This document shows, piece by piece, positions 7,776-16,621 of a stretch of 64,000 nucleotides of DNA. The stretch comes from Bog-473 sp963781955 (GTDB lineage: Bacteria; Actinomycetota; Acidimicrobiia; Acidimicrobiales; RAAP-2). A program made the translations under genes and the position numbers. Below the pieces are notes generated by a model. The model was not told where the DNA came from. It did no database searches and worked only from the letters and a program-made list of their open reading frames with translations. Location: contig CAWAHU010000001.1 in the NCBI GenBank assembly GCA_963781955.1, positions 1,860,001 to 1,924,000 on the forward strand, written 5' to 3'. Numbering within the stretch: the stretch's first letter is position 1; every line of letters starts with the position of its first letter.

Positions 7776-9500
7776 ATGCATGATCTGATCGTCAGGGGCG
7801 GAACCGTGGTGGACGGAACCGGCGCACCGCCCCGTACCGCGGACGTCGCCGTCGACGCCGGCCGCATCACCGAGGTGGGCGACATCGGGGGCGGCGCATC
7901 CCGGATCGTCGACGCCGACGGCCTGCTGGTGACACCGGGCTGGGTCGACGTGCACACGCACTACGACGGGCAGGTCACCTGGGACCCCGAGCTCGCACCC
8001 TCCTCGTGGCACGGCGTGACCACGCTGGTCATGGGCAACTGTGGTGTCGGGTTCGCCCCTGCCCAGCCCGACCGGCACGACTGGCTGATCGGCCTCATGG
8101 AGGGCGTCGAGGACATCCCCGGCACCGCCCTGGCCGAAGGGATCCAGTGGGAGTGGGAGACCTTCCCCGAGTACCTCGACGCGCTCGAGAAGCGCCGCTG
8201 GACCGTCGACGTGGGGACGCAGGTGCCCCACGGCGCCGTGCGGGCCTACGTCATGGGCGAGCGCGGGGCGCGCAACGAGCCGGCGACGCCCGAGGACATC
8301 GACGCCATGCGCCGCATCGTTCTCGAGGCGCTACGGGCCGGGGCGCTCGGCTTCTCCACCTCGCGCACCATGGGGCACCGCGCCGTGGACGGCGAGCTGG
8401 TGCCCGGCACCATGGCCGCCGAGGACGAGCTGTTCGGCATCGGCGCCGCTCTCGGCGAGGCGGGGGCGGGCGTCTTCGAGCTGGCCCCGCTGGGGTCGGC
8501 CGGCGAGATGCTCGAGGATTCCGTCAAGGAAGTCGACTGGATGCGCCGGCTCTCGGCCGCCATCGACCGGCCGGTGTCCTACGTCCTCCTGCAGGTCGAC
8601 GACGACCCCGAGCTGTGGAAGGCCCAGCTGGCGGCCTCGCTGGACGCCTGCGCTGACGGGGCGCGCCTGTTCCCCCAGATCGCCGGGCGGCCGACAGGCA
8701 TCCTGTCGGGCCACCACACGACGCTGTGCCTGTTCGCCGACTTCCCGGCGTACCAGGCGCTGCGCTCGCGCTGCGCGACACCCGAGGAGCTCTCCCGCGC
8801 GCTGGACGACCCCGAGGTGAAGCAGTCGATCGTGTCGTGGACGCCGTCAACCGCCAGCCAAAGGGCCGCCATGGACAAGGCCTTCCACCGCACGTTCGTA
8901 CTCGGCGACCCGCCCGAGTACGAGCCTGGCCCGGAGCGCTCCCTGGCCGGGATCGCCTCTGCGCGCGGCGTCACGCCGCTCGAGGTGGCCTACGACGAGA
9001 TGGCGCGCGACGGTGGGCAGGGGCTGCTCTACATCCCCATCCTCAACTACGCCACGGGGGACCTTGACCACGTGCGCACCATGCTGCTGCACCCCCAGGG
9101 GCTGCTCGGCCTGGCCGACGGTGGTGCCCATACCGGGACCATCTGCGACGCGTCGATGCCCACGTTCATGCTCACCCACTGGACGCGTGACCGGACGCGC
9201 GGCGAGACGCTGCCGATCGAGCACATCGTGCGCAAGCAGACGCGCGACACGGCGCGTCTCTACGGCATGTCCGACCGGGGCACGGTGGAGCCGGGCGCGC
9301 TAGGCGACCTCAACCTCATCGACTACGACGCGCTCTCGCTGGGCGCGCCCTACGTGTGCAACGACCTGCCCGCCGGCGGGCGCCGCCTGCTCCAGAAGGC
9401 GACGGGCTACGTGGCCACGATCAAGAGGGGATCGGTGACCTTCGCGCAGGGCGAGCCCACGGGCGAGCTGCCCGGCCGCCTGGTGCGCGGGGCGCGCTGA
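7776..9500 (+). CDS. N-acyl-D-amino-acid deacylase family amidohydrolase
   Basis: Metal-dependent amidohydrolase of the D-aminoacylase type, 574 residues. The start MHDLIVRGGTVVDGTGAPPR is the usual small beta-sandwich followed by the TIM barrel. Metal ligands are visible as H60/H62 in VDVHTHYDGQ and C89 in MGNCGVGFAP, the cysteine being characteristic of D-aminoacylases. A late LADGGAHTG segment carries the conserved aspartate/histidine region, and the C terminus (GTVEPGALGDLNLIDYD) returns to the sandwich domain. These enzymes hydrolyse N-acyl-D-amino acids or related cyclic amides; the real substrate is unknown. A distant relative is encoded at the right edge of the window. Confidence 0.9.
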   Translation: MHDLIVRGGTVVDGTGAPPRTADVAVDAGRITEVGDIGGGASRIVDADGLLVTPGWVDVHTHYDGQVTWDPELAPSSWHGVTTLVMGNCGVGFAPAQPDRHDWLIGLMEGVEDIPGTALAEGIQWEWETFPEYLDALEKRRWTVDVGTQVPHGAVRAYVMGERGARNEPATPEDIDAMRRIVLEALRAGALGFSTSRTMGHRAVDGELVPGTMAAEDELFGIGAALGEAGAGVFELAPLGSAGEMLEDSVKEVDWMRRLSAAIDRPVSYVLLQVDDDPELWKAQLAASLDACADGARLFPQIAGRPTGILSGHHTTLCLFADFPAYQALRSRCATPEELSRALDDPEVKQSIVSWTPSTASQRAAMDKAFHRTFVLGDPPEYEPGPERSLAGIASARGVTPLEVAYDEMARDGGQGLLYIPILNYATGDLDHVRTMLLHPQGLLGLADGGAHTGTICDASMPTFMLTHWTRDRTRGETLPIEHIVRKQTRDTARLYGMSDRGTVEPGALGDLNLIDYDALSLGAPYVCNDLPAGGRRLLQKATGYVATIKRGSVTFAQGEPTGELPGRLVRGAR

Positions 9501-9666
9501 CCGTTCGGGGTGCGCCACCCGCGCCGTCCGCGCCCGGGGCGGCCCGGCGCGTCAAGATGGCGCGGCACGGTGCGGTCCACGTGGAGGAGCCCCGACGTGC
9601 TGAGTTCAACAGCACCCTCATGATCTGCATCGACGAGCCACCCCTGACGGTGGACGAGCCCAATCG

Positions 9667-11922
9667 GTGGGGCTGCGTCGCCCCTCGGCGCACCGCTCGC
9701 CGACGGTGAACGCCCCGGCTCCCCGCTCGGAGCGCACCAACCGTCGCCACCGGCGGGAACAGATCCGCCGGCGGCGAGCCGTCGCGCTGGCCGCGGTCGT
9801 ACTCCTGATCGGCCTGGTCGTCGTGGCCCTCCTCCCGGGGAATGCCCCGGCGCCGGCAGGACGCCCGACCAACGCCACGGCGAGCACCAACGCGACGGCG
9901 AGCACCAACGCGACGGCGAGCGCCAACGCCACGGCGAGCGCCAACGCCACGGCGAGCACCAACGCCACGGCGAGCACCAACGCGACGGCAGCGGGGTCGG
10001 CGCGAGCCGGAGCGGGCCACAGCAACAAGGCCACGGGCCCGCCCTCGCTCGAGGCGGGCATCGAGCCCTGGCAGCTGGCCGCCCCGGTGTCGCGGGAGGC
10101 GCTCGTCGCGGTCGGCGGGCGTTTGCGCATCCTCGGCGGCCTCTCCCCCGCCGGCACATCGCTCGCCGGCGCGGCCTGGCTGGACCCGAAGAGCGGCACG
10201 GTGACGGCGGCCGGCTCCCTCCCCGACATCGTCCACGACGGCGCCGGGGCCCAGATCGGTGCCAAGTCGTTCGTCTTCGGTGGCGGCTCGCCGAACACAG
10301 TCGCCACGGTGCAGTCACTCGGCGTCGGCACCGGCCCAGGATCGATCTCCGGCCAATTGCCCCAACCGCGCTCGGACCTCGCCACGGCAACGGTGGGCCG
10401 GACCGTCTACATCGTCGGCGGCTACGACGGAACCGCCTACGAGCCCTCGGTCCTCGCCACCGCGGACGGCACCCACTTCGGCGGCGCCGCGAGCCTCAAA
10501 GTGCCCGTGCGCTACCCCGCCGTGGTCGCGTCCGGGAACGCCGTCTTCGCCTTCGGCGGTCAGACCGGGAGCGCTGCGGGCAGCGCCGTCAGCACCACGT
10601 CCGCGATCCAGGAGATCGACCCAGCGACCCATTCCGCGCGCGTCGTTGGCGCCCTCCCCCAGTCGCTGTACGGTGCCGCAGCCTTCGTGCTCGACGGGCA
10701 CGTCTACGTGGCCGGCGGTCAGACCGGCGCCGGTCAGACTCTGACCCAGATCTACGAATTCGACCAGCGCACGCACAAGGTGACCGACGCCGGGCTCCTG
10801 CCCCAGGCCGTGGCGTTCGGGGGCTACGCGACGGTGGGGACGGGCGCCAACGCCATCGGGTACCTGGTGGGCGGCGAGGTGGCCGGGCAAACGGGGAACG
10901 ACCAGGCCGGCATCGCCACCGGTTCACTTCAGAGTGTGATCTCGCTGCGACCGAGCACGTACGGAGTTCCGGTCGGCCAGGCCGGTGCCGGTGCCCCATT
11001 CCAGGGGCACCTGCTGATCGCCGACCGGGGTAACAACCGCCTGCTGGTGATCGACCCCGCCCGGAACCTGCAGTGGCAGTACCCGTCGGCCGCCATGCCA
11101 GCTCCTCCGGGCGGCTTCTACTTCCCCGACGACGCCTTCTTCTTCCACAAGGGGACCGGGATCATCTCCAACCAGGAGGACAACCACACCATCGTCGAGA
11201 TCGGCTATCCGTCGGGGAAGATCCTCTGGCAGTACGGCCACCCGGGCCGGCCCGGCAGCAGTCCGGGCTACCTGAACCAACCCGACGACGCCTACCTGCT
11301 GAAGAACGGCACCATCACGGTGGCCGACGCCATGAACGACCGGATCCTGTTCCTCTCCCCGGCCGGGTCCGTGCTCGGACAGATCGGCACGAACGGGGTC
11401 GCCGTGCACAACCCGCCCACGAGCGTCGGCTACCCGAACGGGGACACCCCGCTGGCGAACGGTGACGTGCTCGTGTCGGAGATCAACGGCTCGTGGATCA
11501 CCGAGTACACCCCCACGGGCAAACTGGTGTGGACGGTGCAGCTGCCGACGGTGAACTACCCGTCCGATCCGCAGCAGCTCGGCCCCGACCTCTACCTCCT
11601 GGCCGACTACGACCCACCCGCCGAAGGTCGGATCCTGACCATCCGGCGTAGCGGGACCGTCGAGTGGACCTACGACGTCTTGTCGGGGGACGGCATGCTC
11701 AAGAAGCCCTCCCTGGCCGAGCGGCTCCCCAACGGGCTCATCATGGTCAACGACGACTACCGCAACCGCGTCGTGGTCATCGACCCCCGTTATGACACCA
11801 TCGTGTGGCAGTACGGGCTCACCGATGTCTCCGGCACCGCACCCGGCATGCTCAGCATTCCGGACGGCTTCGACCTCCTTCTCTCCAACGGGACGACCCC
11901 GACCCATCCGCAAACCGGCTGA
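9667..11922 (+). CDS. Membrane-anchored kelch / propeller-repeat protein
   Basis: 751 residues from GTG 9667; GTG 9706 is an equally possible start and neither has a clear ribosome site. A basic cytoplasmic stretch (RRHRREQIRRRR) precedes one hydrophobic segment (about residues 38-56, AVALAAVVLLIGLVVVALL), so the rest is probably extracellular. A Thr/Asn/Ala linker made of seven TNATAS repeats follows. Residues about 135-420 hold kelch-like blades (VYIVGGYDGTAYEPS, HVYVAGGQTGAGQT). The C-terminal part looks like a second, NHL/PQQ-like propeller (LIADRGNNRLLVID, ILWQYGHPGRPG, VADAMNDRILFLS). Function unknown; binding or surface scaffolding is plausible. Confidence 0.82.
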   Translation: MGLRRPSAHRSPTVNAPAPRSERTNRRHRREQIRRRRAVALAAVVLLIGLVVVALLPGNAPAPAGRPTNATASTNATASTNATASANATASANATASTNATASTNATAAGSARAGAGHSNKATGPPSLEAGIEPWQLAAPVSREALVAVGGRLRILGGLSPAGTSLAGAAWLDPKSGTVTAAGSLPDIVHDGAGAQIGAKSFVFGGGSPNTVATVQSLGVGTGPGSISGQLPQPRSDLATATVGRTVYIVGGYDGTAYEPSVLATADGTHFGGAASLKVPVRYPAVVASGNAVFAFGGQTGSAAGSAVSTTSAIQEIDPATHSARVVGALPQSLYGAAAFVLDGHVYVAGGQTGAGQTLTQIYEFDQRTHKVTDAGLLPQAVAFGGYATVGTGANAIGYLVGGEVAGQTGNDQAGIATGSLQSVISLRPSTYGVPVGQAGAGAPFQGHLLIADRGNNRLLVIDPARNLQWQYPSAAMPAPPGGFYFPDDAFFFHKGTGIISNQEDNHTIVEIGYPSGKILWQYGHPGRPGSSPGYLNQPDDAYLLKNGTITVADAMNDRILFLSPAGSVLGQIGTNGVAVHNPPTSVGYPNGDTPLANGDVLVSEINGSWITEYTPTGKLVWTVQLPTVNYPSDPQQLGPDLYLLADYDPPAEGRILTIRRSGTVEWTYDVLSGDGMLKKPSLAERLPNGLIMVNDDYRNRVVVIDPRYDTIVWQYGLTDVSGTAPGMLSIPDGFDLLLSNGTTPTHPQTG
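9868..9993 (+). repeat. Seven 18-bp in-frame tandem repeats (TNATAS)7
   Basis: Seven consecutive 18-base units close to accaacgccacggcgagc encode Thr-Asn-Ala-Thr-Ala-Ser, with T/A exchanges in units 3 and 4 and a diverged last unit. They form the linker between the membrane segment and the kelch domain of the 9667-11922 product. Being in multiples of three, copy number could vary without loss of frame. Confidence 0.93.
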
Positions 11923-12005
11923 GCATGCCCGGGCGAGGAGGCCGCGACGTGATAATCCTTGGGTCCAAGAGCTCGGGGCACCGTTCGAGCGCGGGGTGAG
12001 TCGGC

Positions 12006-13289
12006 ATGGCACAACGGACGCGGCGCGTGGTACCGAGCCAGAAGGCGCGAGGGGCCACGACGGGGGGTGGCGGTGGGCGGCGGAGGCGGCGCACCCGGTT
12101 CGACGCCCCGCCACCTCGGCCGTTCGCGCTCTCGGGCTGGGCCCTCCTCCCCCTTCGGGCGTTCCTCGGCTTCACCTTCTGCTTCGCCGGCCTGCAGAAG
12201 CTGGCCAACCCCAACTTCTTCAACGCCAACAGCCCCTCGAGCATCCAGGCTCAGCTGATCGCCTCCATCCGGATCAGCCCCCTGCACCTGCTCCTGGGGC
12301 ACCTCCTCCGCTACGCCGTGCCGATCGGCGTCCTCATCGCCCTGGCCGAGCTGGCCGTCGGCCTGGGTGCCCTCCTCGGGCTCTGGACGCGGGTCGCCGC
12401 GGCGGGGGGGATGGTGCTCTCCCTCACCCTCTTGCTGACCGTCAGCTTCCACACCTCGCCGTACTACACCGGAGCCGACATCGTCTTCCTGTTCGCCTGG
12501 ATCCCCTTGCTGCTCGGCGGTTCCGGCGGCGTCCTCTCCCTCGACGGGGTGATCGCCGCTCGGGTTGCATCCGAAAACAAGCTCGGGCCGCCGACGGTCG
12601 TCCCCATCCGTTTCGATCTGGTCCAGCAGGTCTGCGGCAACTACGACAAGGACACCTGCGCGGCGCAGGGGGGGCGGCCCTGCGACGTCCGCGGCTGCCC
12701 GTTCCTGTCCGACGAGCGGGGCAGCATCATTGAGCGGGGACCCGACGCGCTGGATCGCCGCACCCTCGTCCTCGGAGGCACCGCTGTGGCCGCGTCCGCG
12801 GTGATCGGGGCTGTGGCCGCGGGGGCGGCAGCGGGGCTCGGCCGGGCCGTTGGGGGCGCCAAGAGCCCCGGAACGGCCAGCACCCCCGCCCTCTCCCCTA
12901 CCGCGACCACGAGCGGCGCCGGCACCACGAGCACCACGGCACCGGCGGCGGTGACCACGACCACAGGTGCGAAGGCAGCCGGCACCCCGATCGGGCTGGC
13001 CAGCCAGGTTCCCGTGGGCGGTGCCGCCACCTTCCAGGACCCGGCCACCGGAGACCCCGGACTCGTGCTCCAGCTCACCAAGGACCAGTTCGTCGCCTAC
13101 GACGCCGTCTGTCCGCATGCCGGCTGCACGGTCGGGTACTCGCAGGGCGCCAAGCTCATCGTGTGTCCATGTCACGGCTCGGAGTTCGATCCCACCAACG
13201 GCGACGTGGTCAGCCCGCCCGCGTCACGAGGTCTCACACCCATCAACGTCGCTGTCAGCGCCGACGGTCAGTTGCTGGCCGACGGCTGA
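12006..13289 (+). CDS. DoxX-like membrane domain fused to a Rieske [2Fe-2S] domain
   Basis: 427 residues. After a basic N terminus there are four hydrophobic segments in residues about 43-175 with FTFCFAGLQKLANPNFF, typical of DoxX-family membrane subunits. A cysteine-rich segment follows (C210, C218, C226, C231), then DRRTLVLGGTAVAASAVIG (about 250-280), which looks like a twin-arginine signal/anchor, then a Ser/Thr/Ala linker. The C-terminal Rieske domain binds a 2Fe-2S cluster through C369-x-H371 (CPHAGC) and C387-x-x-H390 (CPCHGSEFD). The Rieske domain is probably outside the membrane. A quinone-linked electron-transfer role is inference from the two families. It follows the propeller gene by 83 bases on the same strand. 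Confidence 0.88.
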   Translation: MAQRTRRVVPSQKARGATTGGGGGRRRRRTRFDAPPPRPFALSGWALLPLRAFLGFTFCFAGLQKLANPNFFNANSPSSIQAQLIASIRISPLHLLLGHLLRYAVPIGVLIALAELAVGLGALLGLWTRVAAAGGMVLSLTLLLTVSFHTSPYYTGADIVFLFAWIPLLLGGSGGVLSLDGVIAARVASENKLGPPTVVPIRFDLVQQVCGNYDKDTCAAQGGRPCDVRGCPFLSDERGSIIERGPDALDRRTLVLGGTAVAASAVIGAVAAGAAAGLGRAVGGAKSPGTASTPALSPTATTSGAGTTSTTAPAAVTTTTGAKAAGTPIGLASQVPVGGAATFQDPATGDPGLVLQLTKDQFVAYDAVCPHAGCTVGYSQGAKLIVCPCHGSEFDPTNGDVVSPPASRGLTPINVAVSADGQLLADG

Positions 13290-13324
13290 TCGGGGCAACG
13301 TCTTCCCTGTGTAGGGTCGCACGG

Positions 13325-13807
13325 GTGGGGACCGAGATCGAACGCAAGTTCCTCGTCGACGCGACCCGGTTCGCGCCGCCCCCGTTCGGCACCGAAATCC
13401 GACAGGGTTACCTCGTGCGCGACCCTGAGCGGTCCGTCCGGGTCCGGCTCAACCGGGTGCATCGCTCCGACGGCTCGATCGAAGAGAAGGCCTATCTCAC
13501 CGTGAAGGGACCCGGCGGCCTGGTGCGGGCCGAGTACGAGTACGCCATCCCGCCCGCAGATGCCGCCGAGCTCCTCGACAACCTCTGCCTGGCCGGAGAG
13601 ATCGCGAAGACGCGCTATGAGGTCGACGTCGCCGGTCGGATGTTCGAGGTCGACGTCTTCGCGGGGCGCCATTCCGGCGCCATCATCGCCGAAGTCGAGT
13701 TCGGCGACGTCGACGAGGTCGACGAGGTCGTCGAGCTGCCCGACTGGGTCACGGAGGAGGTCACCGGCGACCCCGCGTGGACCAATGCAGCCATGAGTCG
13801 GCCCTGA
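13325..13807 (+). CDS. CYTH domain protein (triphosphate tunnel metalloenzyme)
   Basis: 160 residues from GTG 13325. It opens with VGTEIERKFLVD, the ExExK signature of CYTH proteins, followed by alternating charged strand motifs (VRVRLNR, EEKAYLTVKGPG, RAEYEYAIP, TRYEVDVAG, EVDVFAG, IIAEVEF) that line the tunnel. Members hydrolyse inorganic triphosphate or other phosphorylated compounds in the cytosol with Mg or Mn. The open frame begins upstream at 13163 but overlaps the Rieske gene and is not family-like there. Codon use matches the neighbours. Confidence 0.9.
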   Translation: MGTEIERKFLVDATRFAPPPFGTEIRQGYLVRDPERSVRVRLNRVHRSDGSIEEKAYLTVKGPGGLVRAEYEYAIPPADAAELLDNLCLAGEIAKTRYEVDVAGRMFEVDVFAGRHSGAIIAEVEFGDVDEVDEVVELPDWVTEEVTGDPAWTNAAMSRP

Positions 13808-13855
13808 GAGGTCACCCTCAGATGTCGGCCCTGAGAGGTCGGCCCTGAGACATCT
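13797..13855. repeat. Short direct and inverted repeats after the CYTH gene
   Basis: GTCGGCCCTGAGAGGTC occurs at 13797-13813 (spanning the CYTH stop codon) and again at 13824-13840, with a third partial copy from 13838. The last two copies are enclosed by agatgtc (13820-13826) and its reverse complement gacatct (13849-13855). It could fold into a hairpin and end CYTH transcription, or be a small duplicated element. Confidence 0.6.
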
Positions 13856-13993
13856 TCCCCGAGGGTCCCCAGGAGCTCCGGCGTTCGCGGTCTGCTGCGT
13901 GACATCTCAGCTGCACCTCCCCGAAGCAGGCAGAGCTCCTCTTCAACGGCAGAGAATGCGATGATGGTGCCGAGGCTTCCGCCGGAGGGAGAC

Positions 13994-15190
13994 ATGATGG
14001 GGGGACCACTCGAGGGCGTGCGCGTCGTCGACTTCTCGGCTGTGGTGTCGGGGCCCCTGGCCACCATGTGGCTGGCCGACCAGGGTGCCGACGTCGTCAA
14101 GGTCGAGACCGCCGACGAGGGGGACGTCACGCGCATGACGACGACCTTCCCCGACCTCGGAGGCATGGCGGGGCTCTACGTCAACTGCAACCGCGGTAAG
14201 CGCTGCCTGACGATCGACGTCGCCAGTCACGAGGGGCGCGCCGTCGTGCTCGACCTGTGCCGGCAGGCCGACGTGTTCGTGCAGAACTGGCGGCCCGGGG
14301 TGGTGGAGCGGCTCGGGCTGGGCTACGAGGACGTGCTGGACGTGCGACCCGACATCGTCTACGTGTCGATCAGCGGCTACGGCCCCGGCGGGCCCTACGC
14401 CCAACGCCGCGTCTACGACCCCGTGATCCAGGGGCTCACTGGCCATGTGGCCGTCCAGCTGAACCCCGAGATCCCCATCCCCGATCTCGTGCGGACGGTC
14501 GTAGTCGACAAGGCGACGGCGCTGACCGTGGCCCAGGCCGTGACGGCCGCGCTGTTCGCACGAGAGCGGGGAGCCGGCGGGCAGCACCTGACCATTCCCA
14601 TGCTCGACGCCGGCCTGTCCTTCTTCTTCCCCGACGGGTACATGAGCAAGGCGCTCCTCGACGACGCCCACGCCGAACTCCGCCCCACCTTGGCCCAGCT
14701 GTACCGCATCGCCCCGACGGCCGACGGGCGCGTGGTCTACTTCACGGCGGGCCTCGAGCAATTGCACGCGCTGTGCCGTGCGCTCGGCCATCGGGAGTGG
14801 ACCACCGACGAGCGCTTCGCCACCACCTCGGCCTGCGTCGAGAACTTCGAGGCTCTGGGGGAGCTCATCGCCGACGCCTTCTTGTCGTGGCCGAGCGCCG
14901 AGCTCCTGCCACGCCTGGAGGCCGAGGAGGTGGCGTTCGCGCCGGTGCTCGACCTCGACGAGGTCCGTGCCGACCGCCAGATCGTCCACAACGACATGCT
15001 GCAAGTGCGCGAGCACGCCGTCGTCGGCCGGGTGCTCGAAGCCAAGCACCCGGTGCGCTTCTCGAAGACGGCGACCGCCGAGGGGCCGCTCGCTCCGTCC
15101 CCGGGCGAGCACACCGAGGAGATCCTGCGCGAGCTCGGGCGTGACGACGCCGCGTTGGCCCGCCTGCGGGAGGCCGGCGTCATCGCCTGA
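13994..15190 (+). CDS. Family III CoA-transferase (CaiB/BaiF type)
   Basis: Moves CoA between acyl-CoA and a free acid through an enzyme-bound anhydride. About 398 residues, the family length. PLEGVRVVDFSAVVSGPLAT is the conserved N-terminal CoA-binding start, GADVVKVE follows, and the likely catalytic aspartate is in TVVVDKATALTVAQ (residue 172 from this start). GGAGGG at 13984-13989 supports ATG 13994 or the adjacent ATG 13997. The specific acid cannot be predicted. No fatty-acid or carnitine genes are adjacent, so it appears to stand alone. Confidence 0.9.
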   Translation: MMGGPLEGVRVVDFSAVVSGPLATMWLADQGADVVKVETADEGDVTRMTTTFPDLGGMAGLYVNCNRGKRCLTIDVASHEGRAVVLDLCRQADVFVQNWRPGVVERLGLGYEDVLDVRPDIVYVSISGYGPGGPYAQRRVYDPVIQGLTGHVAVQLNPEIPIPDLVRTVVVDKATALTVAQAVTAALFARERGAGGQHLTIPMLDAGLSFFFPDGYMSKALLDDAHAELRPTLAQLYRIAPTADGRVVYFTAGLEQLHALCRALGHREWTTDERFATTSACVENFEALGELIADAFLSWPSAELLPRLEAEEVAFAPVLDLDEVRADRQIVHNDMLQVREHAVVGRVLEAKHPVRFSKTATAEGPLAPSPGEHTEEILRELGRDDAALARLREAGVIA

Positions 15191-15195
15191 CCCAG

Positions 15196-15304
15196 ACGGT
15201 CAGCGCGGCCGGGTGAACGGTCCGAGCGGCCAGGTGGAACGGTCCGAGCGGCCAGGTGGAACGGTCCGAGCGGCCGGCTGAAACGGTCCGCGCGGCCAAG
15301 TGAG
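15196..15304. repeat. Five 21-22 bp intergenic tandem repeats
   Basis: Five head-to-tail units of the form acggtccgagcggccaggtg plus two bases run at 15196-15216, 15217-15238, 15239-15260, 15261-15282 and 15283-15304. Units two and three are identical; the outer units differ by a few bases. They lie between the CoA-transferase stop and the hydrolase start. A period of 22 (about two helical turns) fits repeated protein-binding sites, but no protein can be named. Confidence 0.92.
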
Positions 15305-15415
15305 GGGCGCGACGTCGATGACCAGCCGGTACACGTGAGGGCCCAGCCACCCCTTTCCCCGGGGTCCTGCCGAAAGACCCTGTTCCCTGCTGATCACGAG
15401 TCGTACCCTCGATTC

Positions 15416-16270
15416 GTGAGCGCCTTCCGCGTGGAATTCGACGCATCGTTCACGCACCACGGCCAGAGGCTCGTCTACGACGTCTACGGCCCGCCGACCG
15501 GCCCGCTCGTGGTGTACCTGAACGCCCTCCTGTTGGACGCAGAGCTGAACCGGGGCATCGCCAGCGCACTGGCGGAGCAGGGGTACCGCGTGGTGCTGTT
15601 GGACCTGCTCGGCCACGGCCGGAGCGACAAGCCCACGCACGCGTCCACCTACCGCATCGACAGCTACGCCGACCAGGTCATCGCGCTCTTGGACCATCTG
15701 GGCGCGGAGCAGGCCGTGCTCGGGGGGATCTCGCTCGGCGCCAACGTCAGCCTCTTCGCGGCCGCCCACCACCCGGATCGGGTCCGGGCACTCATCCTCG
15801 AGATGCCGGTGTTGGAGCGAGCGGTCCCGGGCGCGGCCATGGTCTTCGTGCCGATGGTCCTAACCGCCCACTACGGCCGGCTGTTCATGAAGCTCGTGTC
15901 GGGCATCATGCGGTCGGTCCCACGGTCGAGGTTCGGGCCGCTGAACAGCGTGATGAACGCCGTCTCGGCCTCCCCCGACACGATTTCTGCCGTCCTACAC
16001 GGCGTGCTGGTCGGTCCGGTGTGCCCGACCCAAGAGCAGCGTCGCGCCATTGCGGTCCCGACGCTCGTGATGGCCCACCGCAACGACTTCATCCACCCCT
16101 TCGACGACGCCGTCGGCCTGGTCGGGCGGATGCCCAATGCAGTGCTCGTCCGGGCCAGCTCGCCACTCGAACTGCGACTCCGGCCGAAACGGCTGACCAA
16201 GGAGATCGTCTCCTTCCTCTCCGACCTCGACTCGGCGGAAGGGCACCGCTCGTCTCACCGGTCCGCGTAG
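15416..16270 (+). CDS. Alpha/beta hydrolase
   Basis: 284 residues from GTG 15416. A standard alpha/beta-hydrolase core: LDLLGHGRSDKP after strand 4, the nucleophile elbow GGISLGA (GxSxG) and a late acid/histidine region around AHRNDFIHPFDDAV. It has no signal peptide, so it is probably cytosolic. The substrate is unknown; the family includes esterases, haloperoxidase-like and C-C bond hydrolases. The open frame extends upstream to 15335, but those residues are unlike the family. The upstream region carries the 22-bp tandem repeats. Confidence 0.85.
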   Translation: MSAFRVEFDASFTHHGQRLVYDVYGPPTGPLVVYLNALLLDAELNRGIASALAEQGYRVVLLDLLGHGRSDKPTHASTYRIDSYADQVIALLDHLGAEQAVLGGISLGANVSLFAAAHHPDRVRALILEMPVLERAVPGAAMVFVPMVLTAHYGRLFMKLVSGIMRSVPRSRFGPLNSVMNAVSASPDTISAVLHGVLVGPVCPTQEQRRAIAVPTLVMAHRNDFIHPFDDAVGLVGRMPNAVLVRASSPLELRLRPKRLTKEIVSFLSDLDSAEGHRSSHRSA

Positions 16271-16331
16271 GCGGTCCGGCGTTCCTCGCTCCAACCTTCG
16301 ACTGCCGACTGCTGCGCCGTAAGCTCAGGCC

Positions 16332-16556
16332 ATGGGGCGCCGCCACCACAACGCCCGAGAGAAGCGTCTGCCGGGCACCGCGGACACCAGACGCATCTCG
16401 GGTCACGTACGCCCCGACGGATCGCCCAAGATCTCCTACGTGTCGGCCGGCGAGGCCCGGGCCGTCGCTGAGGAACTCGCCACTGACGGCGGGGCTGAGG
16501 TCCAGGTGTATCGCTGTCGTCAGTGCGGAGCCTGGCATCTCGCCTCGAACCGCTGA
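16332..16556 (+). CDS. Small conserved-looking zinc-knuckle protein
   Basis: 74 residues, MGRRHHNAREKRLPG..., rich in basic residues. A single CxxC pair followed by WH near the C terminus (CRQCGAWHL) could bind zinc with other ligands. It resembles small actinobacterial proteins predicted to bind RNA, but I do not recognise the family. It ends 65 bases before tRNA-Pro and may share its transcript. Confidence 0.6.
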   Translation: MGRRHHNAREKRLPGTADTRRISGHVRPDGSPKISYVSAGEARAVAEELATDGGAEVQVYRCRQCGAWHLASNR

Positions 16557-16621
16557 GCTCTGACGAACGGCGGCTTCTGGCGCTGACGGTCCGGCAGCTA
16601 CCATTTCCCTTGAGTCTTTCG

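Noticed and set aside
15196..15304. CRISPR array
   Set aside because: The 22-bp units are directly adjacent with no unique spacers, and no cas gene is present.
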